A DNA stretch of 64,000 nt from Temnothorax longispinosus (Eukaryota; Arthropoda; Insecta; Hymenoptera; Formicidae), in assembly GCF_030848805.1 (NCBI RefSeq), contig NC_092359.1, positions 18,565,579-18,629,578 on the forward strand, read 5' to 3'. Position numbers and translations under genes: made by a program. The notes beneath the pieces are model-generated. The model did not search any database. It had not been told where the DNA came from and worked only from the letters and a program-made list of their open reading frames with translations. This document shows, one piece after another, positions 37,101 to 50,800 of this stretch; position 1 is the first letter of the stretch, and each line of letters starts with the position of its first letter.

Positions 37101-39045
37101 TCTTAGGCAAAGAGAAATAAAAGTTTTCTACTCCTATTTTTCTAGAAACAATTTTTGCTTCGATTAAAATTAAAGTGATCTGTTTCACAAAGTCTGTTTC
37201 GCAATTGACGTGTAAAATATTGCCTTTACGTGTAAAATATTAATTATACAGAGCAAGGAAAGTCTCTTTCGCAATTGACGTGTAAAATATTGCCTTTACG
37301 TGCAAAATATTAATTATACAGAGCAAGGAAAGTCTCTTTAGGTAATTGTGATTCCTCGCAGTCGTAAATTTCTCGTTTTGTTGGCGAATTTGGATCAAAC
37401 TCTTCCAAGTATCTCGCACAGTGTCGTAATAAATTGCAGTGAATCGATTCGTTAATTGTACCTCCTCGGCCTCGATCGGCGACGGTGGGTTACCGTTGCA
37501 GAGTGCCACTAATCGTTGTATCGGCGCGTAGATGGACGCGTGATGCAACAAGGGATACTTCGACCTGCCGAGAAGTTTTCGCAGAAAGCCGAGGCAGACC
37601 GTTCGCATGCCAGGTGGCGTCTCCGCGCTGGCCAGAGTCGCCAGAAGGTCCAGGAGTTTGTGCTGCAAGAGATACTCCAGGCAAGGTCCCGGTTCATTCT
37701 CCTCCTTCTCCTCTTGCAACAAGATATCCAGCAGCACGTCCAGATGTCGGGGTATGCTGGTGTTTTGCACGGGCACCTTGCAATCGGTCAGATGACTCAC
37801 ATAGAAGTTCATCAATTGTTTCCAGTGGTAGGTGAAGTCCTGCAACGGTGTCGCCGGCGGGGCTATCTGGAAACGCAGGAGCAAATATGTTGAATCGAGA
37901 TATGCAATACGTAATTTATTTTCCGGAGTAATCTGACGAGATTTTCAACAAGTTTAAAGGGTAGGCAAAGTCTCGGGCGACAGTTTTGAAATTCGTACGT
38001 TTAATCAGAAGGTCGTAAATTATATATCAACAATTAGGTCGAGAATTATCAATAATACTAATTGTAAGTCAAATACGCATTAAAAAAAGTTGTCAAGATA
38101 TAAATTATAATTATGAATTTAATTTCTATATAAACGCGATTGACGGTCAATTTGACTTAAGCAATTTTTAATTTCAATCGCATTTTTTATCATATAAATA
38201 TATAAAAGAACGCGGAAGAGATTAGACTCGCGTAAAAGGAGCATTTTTAAGTAAAATTGCACTCGTGATAAATGTTATCGGTAACTCCGAATCGTCAATT
38301 TACGTTGCCCGACTCGACGCGAACGCCCTTACTTTTCGTTCAGACGGAAAATAAAGAATTCCGCAAGCAACATTTCATATTTATTTGACTCTTATATTCT
38401 ATCGACTTATCGTATATTTTTTTCATCCATTTATTTTTGCGTATTTGCTTTTGTTTTTATCGTATAAGTTTATGACTCACTGATGGAGTTGAAAGAAGTG
38501 TCGAACGATTCTCTGAAATATCGAAAGATATTAACTACAAAATTTGAAGAGCATCTCTAACTGTGGAAACATTACGGGAATAAATGTACGAATGCGGGAG
38601 AATATATACTGTTAAAGGAGCAACCTTAATCTAGTGTACAACCTACGTTCGAGTTTAAATGAATTCTGTCTATGGACTCTACTGTCAGTCCACATATGTC
38701 GCCCTGATAGCAACTCAATGCGGAAATATATTACGATACGAATGCCCTGGTTCGTAAACACTTCCTTTCCATCAATATATCGTGTTCGATCAGTTTTTCC
38801 CAAGCGATCGCAAAATCGGGCGCGCCGTATCAAACGCCGCATGCAACCCGTGTCAAGGTTCCCCTCTCTCTCTCTCTCTTGCCGCGGGAGGAAAATTCAT
38901 TAGCATATTCGTTATCGCGGAGCGCAAGGACGGAGCGCAACTGCGCGATTCGCGCAGCAGACCCCGTCGCCGTCGCCACCACCGACCGATTATCACTCAC
39001 CACGTCAATGGCATTCTTCAGGGCGATCTGAATGCCGCTGATCAT
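31180..39045 (-). CDS. FHIP2A: FHIP2A/B-type FHF complex subunit (FAM160B family)
   Basis: Seven exons, read downward: 39001-39045, 37462-37866, 33357-33983, 32803-33253, 32235-32598, 31556-32056 and 31180-31279. They total 2493 nt (830 aa), and every phase closes. Matches to human FHIP2A run end to end: LQDFTYHWKQLMNFYV, GPCLEYLLQHKLLDLL, PPGMRTVCLGFLRKLLGR, RIRACEGIMVLASL, WGLDSPLW, FFMWYDYCNQLIREAQ, VNLEITGLISRLALLPHP, and the end EEICKDLAAIAYVKYHHSV. The third exon carries a Ser/Arg-rich insert that accounts for most of the extra length over the human protein (about 765 aa). In the family, FHIP proteins join FTS and Hook to link dynein to Rab-marked membranes; FHIP2A is associated with Rab1 cargo. 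The first exon is only 15 codons. The exon boundary at 32803 is uncertain by 2 nt. The 3.5-kb intron 33984-37461 holds a CpG-rich block and several repeats. Confidence 0.93.
34117..34153. repeat. Short hairpin with ~16-bp arms
   Basis: CATCAATAAGTCACAAA is followed after five bases by its reverse complement. It lies in FHIP2 intron 2. Confidence 0.8.
35100..36204 (+). other. CpG-rich block inside FHIP2 intron, possible non-coding first exon on + strand
   Basis: Base composition jumps from AT-rich to strongly CpG-rich at about 35.1 kb and falls back just after 36.2 kb. The block ends with GATTAC followed by GTAAGT at 36205-36210, a near-consensus plus-strand donor. Open frames occur on both strands (for example 35223-35900 on plus) but show no domain, and their length is explained by few AT-rich stop codons. 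I could not find a downstream plus-strand coding exon that fits. It may be the promoter and 5' exon of an antisense or long non-coding transcript, or an unmethylated regulatory island. Confidence 0.4.
36480..36615. mobile_element. MITE-like foldback with 3-bp TTA flanks (136 bp)
   Basis: The termini are AGGTTATTCTACATA and its inverse TATGTAGAATAACCT, with arms of about 56 bp and the inner pair GACCAATCACA / TGTGATTGGTC. It is flanked by TTA at 36477-36479 and 36616-36618. A TTA target duplication with AGG...CCT ends suits the PIF/Harbinger (Tourist-like) type; that class assignment is inference. No coding capacity. Confidence 0.75.
36637..36879. mobile_element. MITE-like element with AGGTGCC ends and TTA flanks (243 bp)
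   Basis: The left end AGGTGCC and right end GGCACCT are inverted, and TTA flanks both sides (36634-36636, 36880-36882). Inside both ends the motif GCTGAAAATGAGCGTC recurs, in direct orientation (about 36656 and 36840). It begins 16 bp after the element ending at 36615. Confidence 0.7.
37191..37330. repeat. 70-bp tandem duplication (two full units and a partial third)
   Basis: Unit 37191-37260 is repeated at 37261-37330 with only a few substitutions, and a further 10 bases of the unit follow. Each unit itself contains two copies of ACGTG(T/C)AAAATATT. It lies in FHIP2 intron 2, about 130 bp from the exon ending at 37462. Confidence 0.9.
37867..39000. other. First FHIP2 intron
   Basis: AT-rich on the low side and GC-richer above about 38.8 kb, toward the promoter. 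No further exon or repeat is supported. Confidence 0.6.
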
Positions 39046-41867
39046 GTTAACTCGCTCGCGGGGGATACACACTCGCGCGCACAACACCCCTGCTCTCATC
39101 CGCGGACTCGCGTGACGTTCCCGCGTAGCAGTGCCGTCCAGTCGCGCCTCATCGCGCGGCGAAACGGATTTTTCCCCGACAACGACAGCGACAGCGGCTT
39201 TCCGCGACTTTGACGTGTCCCCTTCCCGGTTCCCTCCATGATGACGATCGAAGGTGCACCAGGTGGCGACACCGGGCTCACGTGCGCGCCTGTGCGAGGG
39301 GTACACCCGACGATGTTAATAGACACGCGGCAGATGATATCGCGGTACGACCGAGCGCCTTGTGTCCATTAATTCTATAAACGAAAAAATACTGTTTGGT
39401 CGGATGCTGCGTCGATTTTTTTATAATATAAAAGAATTAAAAATTGAAGATATTTTTGTCTTGATATTATTTTCAAAAATAGAACTTATCCGACCCCCGG
39501 GTCATTACACAGATTTTAACAGACCTTCCTGATAAGAAAAATCAGGAACCCTTACGTTAAAGCCTTGTGTCCACGATGCTAAAATATGAAGACAAAAATA
39601 TCTTCATTTTTAAATTGTTTTATATTATAAAAAATCGACGCAGCATCGACCAAACCGCAAAACCAATATTTTCTCGTTTATAGAATTAATTTTTTCAAAA
39701 TGTGTAACTTTTCATATAGAGCAATTCAATAGCAATGAAAAGAAATGTCTGTTTATTAGTACGATAATTTATTCTCAACAGGAACTTGTACGTAACAACA
39801 ACGTCAATAATGTTCTAAGTGTAAAAAAGTCACTAGTTCGAGGGCGATATTGATGACGTACGCGTGTATACTCGCTCACTCACACTCGCTTTCCCTCTCT
39901 CTTCCGTTTTCTCGTTTCCATAAATAATTTCCAGTGACGACGTCTCACACGGCAGTAAGGAGGAATCACTCTCAAATATCGTTGTTATACAATATACATT
40001 TTACATTTTACTTTTTATTAAAATATTTTTTTCCTCAGAGAAAGAAAATATTTTTTAAAATATTCTCTCTAAAACTTTCTTTTCTATGTAATCTTACGGA
40101 TAATGGAATATAATTTTTGCTTATAGTAATATTATCTATAAATTCATCGATTAATATACAATCATCTTCATCAAAACCGAGGATGAGATATAAGATCGAA
40201 AGTATTAAGCAGGAAAATTATTTTAATCTCGTGTCACGCTTCATTAGCTTTTGACTTAAAATTATATTTTAATAAGTACTCACCGACTTGAGTGCTCGCA
40301 GTCGTCGCAGCATAGCGACGAAAAAAGCTCGCGAATTTTATAAGAATTGCCGGATTTCCGAATTTCGAAATGTACACGGTGTCGTTGAAAAAAACAAGCG
40401 CACTAAAAAACCGACGCCACTCTCGAACCTTATCATTTATCTCATTAGACTTTATCGCGATAATGATAAGGAGATACACGCCGCGCTTGATTAATAGCCG
40501 GCAATATTCCCCGAATGCTTTATCTCGCATGCAATCATCAGAGATATGTAATAACTTAATAATATAATATACAAGGCGGCGTAAATAAATAAAAGATAAC
40601 TAATATAGGATGAAGTAAGATTATTTTTTTTTTTAATAAAATTTTTTAAGATAATTTCGAACTTTCCAACATTAAACTTTACAATTTTGCGTATTGTTGC
40701 GCAGCTATGTTTTAAGATAAAATTCTATTTAAATTTATTTGCAGTTGAATAATATGATGTCGCGCGGTCTATAGTATTTTTTTTCTCCTTGAAATTTAAT
40801 TTTTTATACGTATGCTATCTTCGACCGATAGCTATAATAAAGCCAACTCGATATATACCTTGAGATCATTTTCAAATCGGTGGAAAATTTGAAGTAAAAA
40901 TATTCGGATTGAGATTCAAGGACGTATCGTGTAATAAAATGAAAGGACCAACTGAAACAGTACAGAATATCGATGGAAAACTTTGTTTATTCTCGAATCT
41001 GTGTTAATTTCTTGCCGTTTCATCGCTATGATCTATTTATCGATTTAATTCGTTTACACTCATCTCAATATTTTTATTAACAATCAACAATTGACAACAC
41101 GGCCACTCGACATTTTTTCTTGCCGGTTCAATATATCCGACAATTTTCTCATTTTTATTCAAATACATCTAACGCTCTCTCTCTCTTTCTCTCTCTCGCT
41201 AATATTTCCTCGCAGAATCACGGGCTAATTAACCGCTCACGCTAACGAATCGATAATGCGAATCATTAATGAATCACGCTAATTAGCGATCGTCGTACTG
41301 GATCGCCGCAGGAAGGATGTCTTATATGTACATCCTTGATTTTCCGGTTTCTCGCAAGAACATTAACTAAGTAATCACCGTCCTCTAATCTGCTAAGTTA
41401 TTGTTTTTTGTGCTTTATGTACAAGAAATATTCATCGCGCAATATTTTTTTTATTTTTATTCTGTTCATCTCCTTTAAACTGCACTCTCAAAACAAGGCA
41501 GGAAACACGCGTGCCAATGCGTATTAAGCCAATGCGCTTTAAAATCTTTTTTTTTTTTTTATATATAAAACGGACCCGTAATCTATATCTCTTCGACATT
41601 TGAATACGTCTATGAATTGTCTTTCTAACTTTGAAGAAGCCTCAAAAGATCTAAAAAACGGTCTTAAAAGAAGGAAGAAGACGGAGCGTAAAAAGTGCAG
41701 CTAAAACGAACACAAGAAAGATCTCCAAATTTCTTTCCCCGTACTCGGTCGCTCTCACTCGTTCCTCATTCACTCACTCGATCAGTTCTCTCATACCGTC
41801 GTTCGATTTTATAGTACATATGTAATTGAATTGAATTGCAGCTAGCTCGCTACCGACAACCGCGTCT
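39046..41867. other. Intergenic: FHIP2 promoter side and hexokinase 3' flank
   Basis: The part next to FHIP2 (39046-39330) is GC-rich and probably 5'UTR and promoter. A foldback element lies at 39369-39690. The rest is AT-rich. On the minus strand an AATAAA at about 41450, roughly 415 nt after the hexokinase stop, is a possible poly(A) signal. The short ORFs at 40.2-40.6 kb have no support. Confidence 0.6.
39369..39690. repeat. Foldback element with ~95-bp imperfect arms
   Basis: Arm 39369-39462 (TTAATTCTATAAACG... to ...TTTTTGTCTT) is complementary with mismatches to about 39589-39690. The middle of about 125 bp is unrelated. It lies immediately upstream of the FHIP2 5' region. Confidence 0.75.
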
Positions 41868-44800
41868 TCACCGCTTCTGCGCCGCCACTGCGGCGACCAA
41901 TGCGGCGCCACGGCCGCTACCGTCCTCCGAGAGCATCAAGTCGAACTGCAACAAACAAGTTGATGGAATCAGTGCATAGAAAAAAAAGAATATTCTTTAT
42001 CGGACAATATCTTTAGTTTTAATGTGGAAATCTTGAAATGAGATTGCGTTAAACGAAGAAAACTTGCTTGAACAAAGTCATTTTACATACATCGTTCAAC
42101 CAAAAACTAATGTAATACTGAAATTTAAGATTATCAAATTCTTATAAAAAGATTAGAGATTGCTGCATATATACGAAACAACACGAATGCGTTAATTTGA
42201 ATATATAAGTTTTGATTTGACTTCGTTTTTTTTTTCTGTGGGAATAAATAATAAATATTATTCTAAATTTTATTCTGTTCGTCGGATAGCGTTATTTCAC
42301 ACTCATTATTTCATCCGAAAAGGTTTGTTTCCTTGAACAAACACAATTTCCGTTATATACTCCTGATTAGTTTCTGGCTTAAAATCTTGTGCTTCAATTT
42401 TGCTTCATCTAACGCTTTGGATGTGTTGCATGTAAGATCAAGAGTACTGGTTTGTAATCGTAATACTCTTCCATTCTTTTCTACATTATCGTTCTCTCAC
42501 CTTGTAGTTCTGCAGCTCGCTGATCTTCGCCTTCATGAGATCGTGGAAGTGCGGATGGAATCGGTACACCGACCCGTCGATGCCCACCGTGATGTTATTC
42601 TCTCCTATTTTGTTCAGCAACGCCGCTATCCCCGCGCTCGACAGATGCGCTGCTCTCCTCGACACCAGCGAGCATACGTATCTCACATTCTCGCAATCCT
42701 GATCGGTCACATTCCGCATTCCCAGCTCGGCCAATATTTCCCGGCAATTCGTGTACCTTCCCTTCGGATCGCTGAAATACAGATGCAATATTTTAATAAT
42801 CGTTAAATCGATCCTTTTTCCGTTAATTTTCAATCACACGGGATGAGAATTTTCGACAATTTTTGTCTTTTTTTCTATTTAATTATCGATAAGTGATGTT
42901 TTTATATGATTAATTTTATTAGACAAGCAAACACGCGAACGAATTAAGAATCACGGCTCCATCGCGTATATAATCCATCCGTAGCTTTTACGAGGAGACT
43001 GGAGAGATTTTTAACTATATATACGCGATTAAAATAAATCGATACTTACTTTTCGATCTCGGAGACATATTTCGTGAAGAATTTCCCGCGATTTCTGAGA
43101 TCGGGCGAGCATCTGCCGCCGAAGAGAAGACCGGCGTTCACCAGTTTCTCGAGAACCAGCCTCGCCAGTTCACCCATATACATTCCCGAGATCATTTTCT
43201 CAAACAGCTGCTTGGTAGGGTTGATGGAGTTCTCGTCTATGGCACGATCGAACTCGGTTGTCACGAAGTCTAGCGTGCCACGTTCGCCAAACGCACCCCA
43301 TTCTGTGTTGATGAGCATGTGAGGCTTGTGCTCGGCATAGTTGCCTGGAATCGCGCACTCCACGTTCTGTGTCTTTTCGACGTAGCAGGCGTTGCTTCCA
43401 GTACCTGCGATTGCGTGAGAACTTTATTCATTTCAAATAAATTATAAAAAAGATAAACAAATTTATATATGAATGTATTTAATATTCGAGGATAGAACTA
43501 GCGATAAAATTTACCGAGAGTTTAATTTTATTCGGCAATATTATTACTTTATTACGCGATCTAGCATTAAATTTTGCAAACTTATTTGAGTGTGAATCGA
43601 GGGGTTTAAACCGCTGAGGGCATTTCGTCGAGGCATTGCTAGGAATTACTAGGAATTAATGGACCCCATAAGGCCCATTAATGCCGCCCAATGTCCACTA
43701 ATTCCTAGTAATTCCTAGCAATGCCTCGATGAAATGCCCTCAGTCGTTTTATCCCTCGGTTTGAATATAATTTATTCACCTACATTAATTGATATTTATA
43801 TTGCCACGATAATAATTTATTATACGTGAAATTTCTTAATAAAAATAAATGTATACGTACCGACGATTAAGCCGATTCGACAGTTTCGATTCTTCCAAGC
43901 GCATGACATTAAAGTGCCGGTAGTGTCATTTAAGATTGCGCACACGTCGATTTTAACGTCCTGTGGGAAATATGGAATAATTATATTCGGGCCGTTTAAT
44001 TTATCCTTGTATAATATAAATATTAATATTTTCAAACGTCTCTTACAACAATCGAGAATAACAATTGTAGAATAACAAGAGTTAGATTTGAAAAAAAAAA
44101 AAAGAGTTAGATTTACTCATAACGTCGCACTTACTTTTCTTCTACTAATCGCGTCTTCGAGAAGGCCAACGACATCCTCCCCGATCACGCCACTACAATC
44201 GAAACCCTTGGTCCACCTCACCAGGTGGCCCTGTGTCAACCCGTATTGGGTCAGGGGGAAGCTGAAGGTGAAGCCTAACGGTAGCACCTCGTTCTGCATG
44301 TTCAGGTCCTTTACGAACAATGCCAAACACTGAGCGATATGGTCGAACAGCTGGATACCGGTTCCGAGCATCAAACTTTGGGGTATCGCGTAGATCTTGC
44401 TTTTCATATCGAAATTCTGACCATCCAGCGTGATCAGCAACACTCTAAAATTTGTACCACCCAGGTCGAGCGCCAGGAAGTTGCCCTTCTCTAAGAAGAA
44501 AAATTAGTAACCATTAATTTAGATTTTCTTTCAAGACCTGAACAATTTTGTTTCAATTCTTCTTTATCGATATTTGATATTTCTAAATTAATTTTTAATT
44601 TTCATATTAACTATCTTAATAAGTTTACCTAAACAAAATGAAATAATTTAATTAATTTTTGATATATATTTTTGTATGTTTAAGCTAGAGAAATAATAAT
44701 AAAACACAATCTTGCACGGTTCAATGAATTCTATCTTTCTATAATCTATCTTTTTTTCTTCAGAATCTAATCTCTCTAAGCTTGTAAAGAGATACGCCTC

Positions 44801-47800
44801 ATTTCCGGCTTACATACCGATAATCATCGCGATTTCAATAAAGATAATATCACTGTCATAAATAAATCTTAATACTAAAGTACAATTACATGCACGCTTG
44901 ATGAAGTTTTACATTCCATTTTTACATGAAGATTTTCGGCAACATGAATTACTCTCTATTTTCTGTAAATTCCATATATTTTTCTCTCGCGACACTATTA
45001 AAATTATCTCAAAGTGCATTGTGATTTACGGCCGTTGCTATGTTTTTTCATTTACCGGTGCCATTCGGGAGATCTTGCACATAGGTAGTGAAGCACTTGA
45101 CGATCGCGTCCTCGTGGGTCTCCTTCGACAGGCCCCTGTTGATCTCGTAGGTGAGCTTCTGCATGACCAGCCGGAGCTGGTCATCGGATAGGACGAGGTC
45201 CTTGCAGGCATCTCGTATCTACGAACGGAGAAACGAACGATGAGACTCGTTATCGATCCGCGCGCGGCGGTGTTATTGGGTGACCTTGAGTCGTCCTTAG
45301 GCACCACGCGCGCCGCGCAACGCGGCCGCCGAACATTGCGAGCATTGCATAACGCTCTCGCTCTTACTCCGATGCGCATATAATATCGGGAAAGACTTCG
45401 AACGCGAAAAACGATCGGTCTTTTCCTCATTGACCCCCGACATCAAACGTCAGCGAGAAGTTCAACTCCCGGACCAACTCCGAAAATCGTGCTTTCTATT
45501 TTAGGAGCGATTGTGTTAAACTGCGCGTTAACCCTTTATAGAATAAAAAAAATTACGATTCTCTAATTCTTGGATAGCAAATATTTCTCATGTCTCTATA
45601 CGTTAAAATTTTGTTTGGACAATAATCTGACGTTTCTTTATAAATTCCTCATTGTTTCGCGGAAGTTTCAATGCTTGATGTAAAAAAAAAGATAAGAGAA
45701 CTTGATCTTAAGTGCATTTTAATGTAGCACACGCAAGAACAAGCTTTCTTATTTTTCTTTACCGCTGTGAGCATTAAGGCTTGATGTTTTCGAAAAACTA
45801 TGAGGAATTTATAAATGAGAGGACGTGTATTTAAGCATATGCTAAAGTGTACGTTAAAAAAAATGGAATATGGGGATGAAAAGTGAAAAGTAACAACTTG
45901 TTTAGATGCTACGATTTTTCTTTGCATATTGTTTTGTTATAATTCAGTAAATATTTGGTAAAAATAGAAGATATATTTAACTGAACGGAAGAGGACACTT
46001 GAAACGATTGAGAGATATCATATTTCCCGCCAATTTCGTACGTTCTTTCTCCCACCAAGACCGTAATGAAACATCGATTTCTGACGTCACCGACACACCC
46101 GCCCGGCGACCAATAGAATTCATCATGAATGGATAACATAGTAGAATATGCGATAGCAGTCACGCACCGCATGCAAAAGTACGTGGGTTAATACACGTGG
46201 CAGAACGTGTCGGAGGTTCAGATTCGCACTCTTTTCGTCATTAATCAATCCGTTTACAACTCATCGCGCAATATAATGCGTGTCACAAGTTCTGAACGAA
46301 AATAGAATGTATGATTGCAAAATATAATGCAAAATATAAAGCGTTTGATAATTTGTGTGATAAATATATCTAAATATATATTTTTAAATACATATTCTAT
46401 TAATATATAAATATATATGTATAAATTAATAAGAAATGTATTGGACATACTTATGTATTATCCATATGTTATTATCCACATGTTATTACGAAATTTGATT
46501 AAATCGCGTCGAATTAATACGATTGAAGACGTCTCAGAGAATAAAGTACAACGGTCAGAGTTTCTCTCGATAATACCGATTTGCATTCGCACTTACCGTT
46601 TAGTCTCGTTTACGTAGGTAATTGCATGATTCAACTACTTTCAAAGCTGCTCGCAAAAAAAAGCGAAGAAAATAAATGAATCGCGCATTGGAATAAGCAG
46701 CCTTGTGACTGCGAACTCGTCTGACATCACTGATACACGCAGCTATACATTTAACCCTTAACTACATTCCATTCTTATCCTCCAGCCTATCTAGCCTGAT
46801 TCCATCATCTATTTCCCACTTCATAACATGTGTGTATTATGTAATTTTTTTTACTTGTTATTTCTCCTTGAAAATGATTAGCGACGCGTCGTGCAGATCA
46901 AACGAGAAAAGGCAACATATCAGTTAATTTTTAATTGGATCATGCGTCAGATAATTTCTGTGTAATACCAAATTATATCAGTCTCGTTCTTCCAGTTAAT
47001 GGAATTCTGTGTGTTTATTGCAGCAACAGCCACTAAATCATTTGCTTATTTTCTTATTACTCGCCAACGTTACAGTATGATATACGAGACGATTCTCAGC
47101 GAATATGATTTAATGATTCCGTTATTACGTTGTTGACATTTGAGAGAGACGTGCGTTTCTTACGCGAAATCAATTATATCACACAGCATCCTTTCGCGCA
47201 CATGCGATTGTAGCTGTCGGTTAATAAATTTTCGTTTTCTTGAAACTTCTATTATTTATATATTTTCATATCTATTTCTGCTTTTGTAGAAAATTTATGA
47301 AGTGCGATAACGGATCCATTGTACAATAATGATTCCATGGAAAATTTCGAAGTTATACCTTGTTTCATCACGCGGTACAAGTGATGTCATTCAATTTTTA
47401 ATTGCCTCAATTAAGCTTAATTTCTCAAGTCACTTATTATGATATCGGAAGTATCCGTTCATTTCGTTTGACTTTTTAAAAATATAAAGAATATGTAAGG
47501 AGTTTGACTATAAAAATCTTCGTAAAATTTTTCAATTTTTTAACAATATAATTATAGAATCACCACGATATCATTGGCCATCGTATAATCTCTTATCATT
47601 TGAATTCTTTTAGAACTCGTTTTTTTTCTATTGAACTTTCATTTTTCGTATTAGTTTTTTCTGATTTTTTAATCCTTTTAATCTATTCGGTTATCTCTAA
47701 TATCATTTCTAACACTTTATAAATTATGTAATAAAAATTTGAAAAAGAGTCGATTTATCATTCAACATAATCACACACAGACATTTTTCTTCCATCGCTA

Positions 47801-50800
47801 TAAAGTTTCATTCGGCGGCTCTTCGAATATTTAATATTTAAATAATTTTAGTATTTTTTTATTTGACTACCACACTTTTAATTATAATTGAGACAAAATT
47901 GATAATTATTTTACTATTAATTCATTATTGTACTTTATACTTTTTTAATTTCTTTCCCTCAAGACTTTTCAATTTTTTGCATCCTGCTATATATACATAT
48001 ATATAGGTCGGTGACCCATTCCTCTAATCTTGTCCTTTAAACTCTTGCCTCTCACACTATTTTAACGCATACACAAATAATCAATAAATTACTTTGGTCC
48101 TGCCATAACCATAAATATCGCTTTCCCCTCTCTTTTTTCCTCTTTTCTCCACCTTTTAATGTTCTCTCCGACCTTGCTTTCTAACCTTGGCTCCAATTTT
48201 ACAATCTATCCTGTCCTCGACATCCCTAATCTTCTCTCGATACATTCCAAGTGCATGAGGTGACTCGAAGAAATGCATGATAAAAATCCAATTTTAAATT
48301 AAATCTGGTTCAACTGTCATGGGAATTATAGGGCCACTAAACAAATATACAACATAATATTACGCCAATTATTTATATGATGAAACACCTGCGATTTCAC
48401 CTTCATTTTTTTTTTAACTGACCTGAGTCTTACGCTTAATTTACCGAGCTTTCTTCAAACGTCTTCTAATCCAAGTGTACACAATGCCACAACAAACAGA
48501 CATACACAGAGACACGGACACACATATTTTGCTCCTTCTAATCATCCATTACTCGATCACTAGCTCACCTCCTGCTTGATCAAGTCATCGCACGATAACG
48601 TGGACGTCTTCATGGCCCTCCCAACCTCGCACTCGGTAGCACAGCCCTCGAGCAGCTTCGTGATTGCTGACTTGAACGACCAGCGACAGGAGAAAAAACG
48701 TAAATCGAACGCACGTCGATTTTTTTCTCTTTCCTACGTATTTTTTCGACTGCGTCGTCGATGTGATCGACGGACTTAGCTTAGCTCAACTAGGAAGTGA
48801 AGTTTCCGATTCCTGATGAATATACGAGTTACAAGCTGTCCCTTTGAACTTTGTATCGCGACTGGCTGGAACGACGGCCGACGGCGCCTGTCCGTCCGTT
48901 CCCCACGAGCGCGATTCTGTTGGAGGGAATGGAACTGTGTGTTCATAGTGGGGTGAAAGGAGGCCATGGAGGAGGCAATGATACCAGTGATGAACTTGGT
49001 TTCTCGATTCACCCGCGATTTTACCCAGCTAGTTACCAAAAGATTTGTCCTTTTTCTATGAAGACATTTAACGGAATATTCTACTATTATATTGGATTAT
49101 TACGTGTGAAAAAATTGAATTCCTGAAAGATTTAGTTTTATGTGACACTCGTACATTTAAAATGTGTGTGTGTGTAGGTATATAAAACTCTCGATTTTAT
49201 TATCTTTTGATTTTTGATTTTGTTATATTTTATCCTTTTCGATTTTGGTTATCTTAAGATATTATCGCATTTTATATTTTGAGTACACTTTATGAGAGAT
49301 TGTATGAATACTAATAAACATGACAATTTGTGTGATTAATATAATTAGTGAGGTAATCAAGTGTAAATATCTACAATCTACATGTACTTAAAACTCATTA
49401 CCATTGAAAGTTTTTGCGCACAAATATTTGAAAAATTATAATTTTATTGAAAAAAGCTGTTTATACATAGAACTTATTTTATCGGAAATAAAATTGAGAT
49501 AACGCGCTTTATTTTCTTTCTTTTTCAGTTACTTAATTAATTTTAGATTAATTTAAGATTACTTAATTTATTTTGAATTTTATTAAATAATTCTTTTTTA
49601 ACGCATTAAAGATTAAATTAAATAGAAAATTTAATAATAAACTTAATCGTAAAACGCGAGATTGCCCAGTTTCTAATGTAATGAGCCGGCACTGCGGCCA
49701 ATCGGTTAGTGGTGGAAGAAGTGCGTGGGGTGGCAATAGATAGCAGCGAAAGAGGGGTAACTTTCCCCTCGCATGCATTCGCTGTTAAGGTGGAGGCTCG
49801 TCCTCAAGGGCAAATGGATCAAACGTTTCCTGAAGCGGGTATTTCCCGTACTTATCACTGTCTGAACTGTCTGACCAACCAATAATTAATTTTATTTTCG
49901 TTAATTACTTAAGTATACGATAAAGTATACCGTTTCCTTCCTTCGAGTCGCCTTTAATCCTCAACAAGATTTCTTTTAGATACTCTGTGGAAAATAATTT
50001 TAACGAGATTTGAAAAATTGTATTACGAATTTTATCGTTGAACATATTAGTCAATAAAATATTATGATTAAATTTGGAGGAAGTAATTTAATATCTATTT
50101 TAAATAAAAAGTCACTAAAATTGAATATTGTTTGCACAAACCGCTCTAAAATTTCTTTTTATAGCAATTTTACAGCGGCTTATATAAAATTCTATTCGAT
50201 TAATCTATATCATTCTTATGAATGAAAAAAAAGAAACATTTATGGATGAATTCAAGTGAGTACCATCAGATGGCAGAGCTGTATTGATCATTAATTAATT
50301 AATTAATACTAGAAAATTTATAGAAGATCGATTGCATCACATCGTGATGAAATCCGTCGCTCCAGACGGAGTATTTAAAGGGTGATGCAACATTCTAGCG
50401 GGTTTGAACATGTGGGAGCGAAAGTCTGGTCGCGATTGGTCGACCTACGGGGGCTCGCCCGTTCAATCCCTCGCTGGTGACGTCACCACGTCTCTCCTTA
50501 AAGAGACGAAAATGTGCTGCTACTGTACAAACTGCTTCGCTCTCTCTAGCTTTCTCTATATTTTTTTAAGTGAATTTCTTTAAACAATTATCTCAGAGAC
50601 TCTTTTTTCTTCAGTGTATATCTTGTTAATTTAACGATTCTCTCTCTCTTTCTCTTCATGATTTTCCCTTTCCTTTCGCATTTTTAATGGCGTAAAAAAT
50701 TATACGCCTGACGTAAATATAAACTAGACGATAAAATTACATGATATTACAAATATAATATTTAGCTGCATTTTGTTGTTTTTAATTCAGAATTGTTTTT

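Larger units (their letters stand above)
33984..37461. other. FHIP2 intron 2 with CpG block and repeat cluster
   Basis: The intron holds a short hairpin at about 34117-34153, a CpG-rich block at 35.1-36.2 kb ending in a plus-strand splice donor, two TTA-flanked foldback elements (36480-36615 and 36637-36879), the split ends of a third repeat family (36399 and about 37073) and a 70-bp tandem duplication (37191-37330). Each is described separately. Confidence 0.7.

Noticed and set aside
45038..45430. 130-codon minus-strand ORF across a hexokinase exon
   Set aside because: Out of frame with the conserved hexokinase exon it overlaps.
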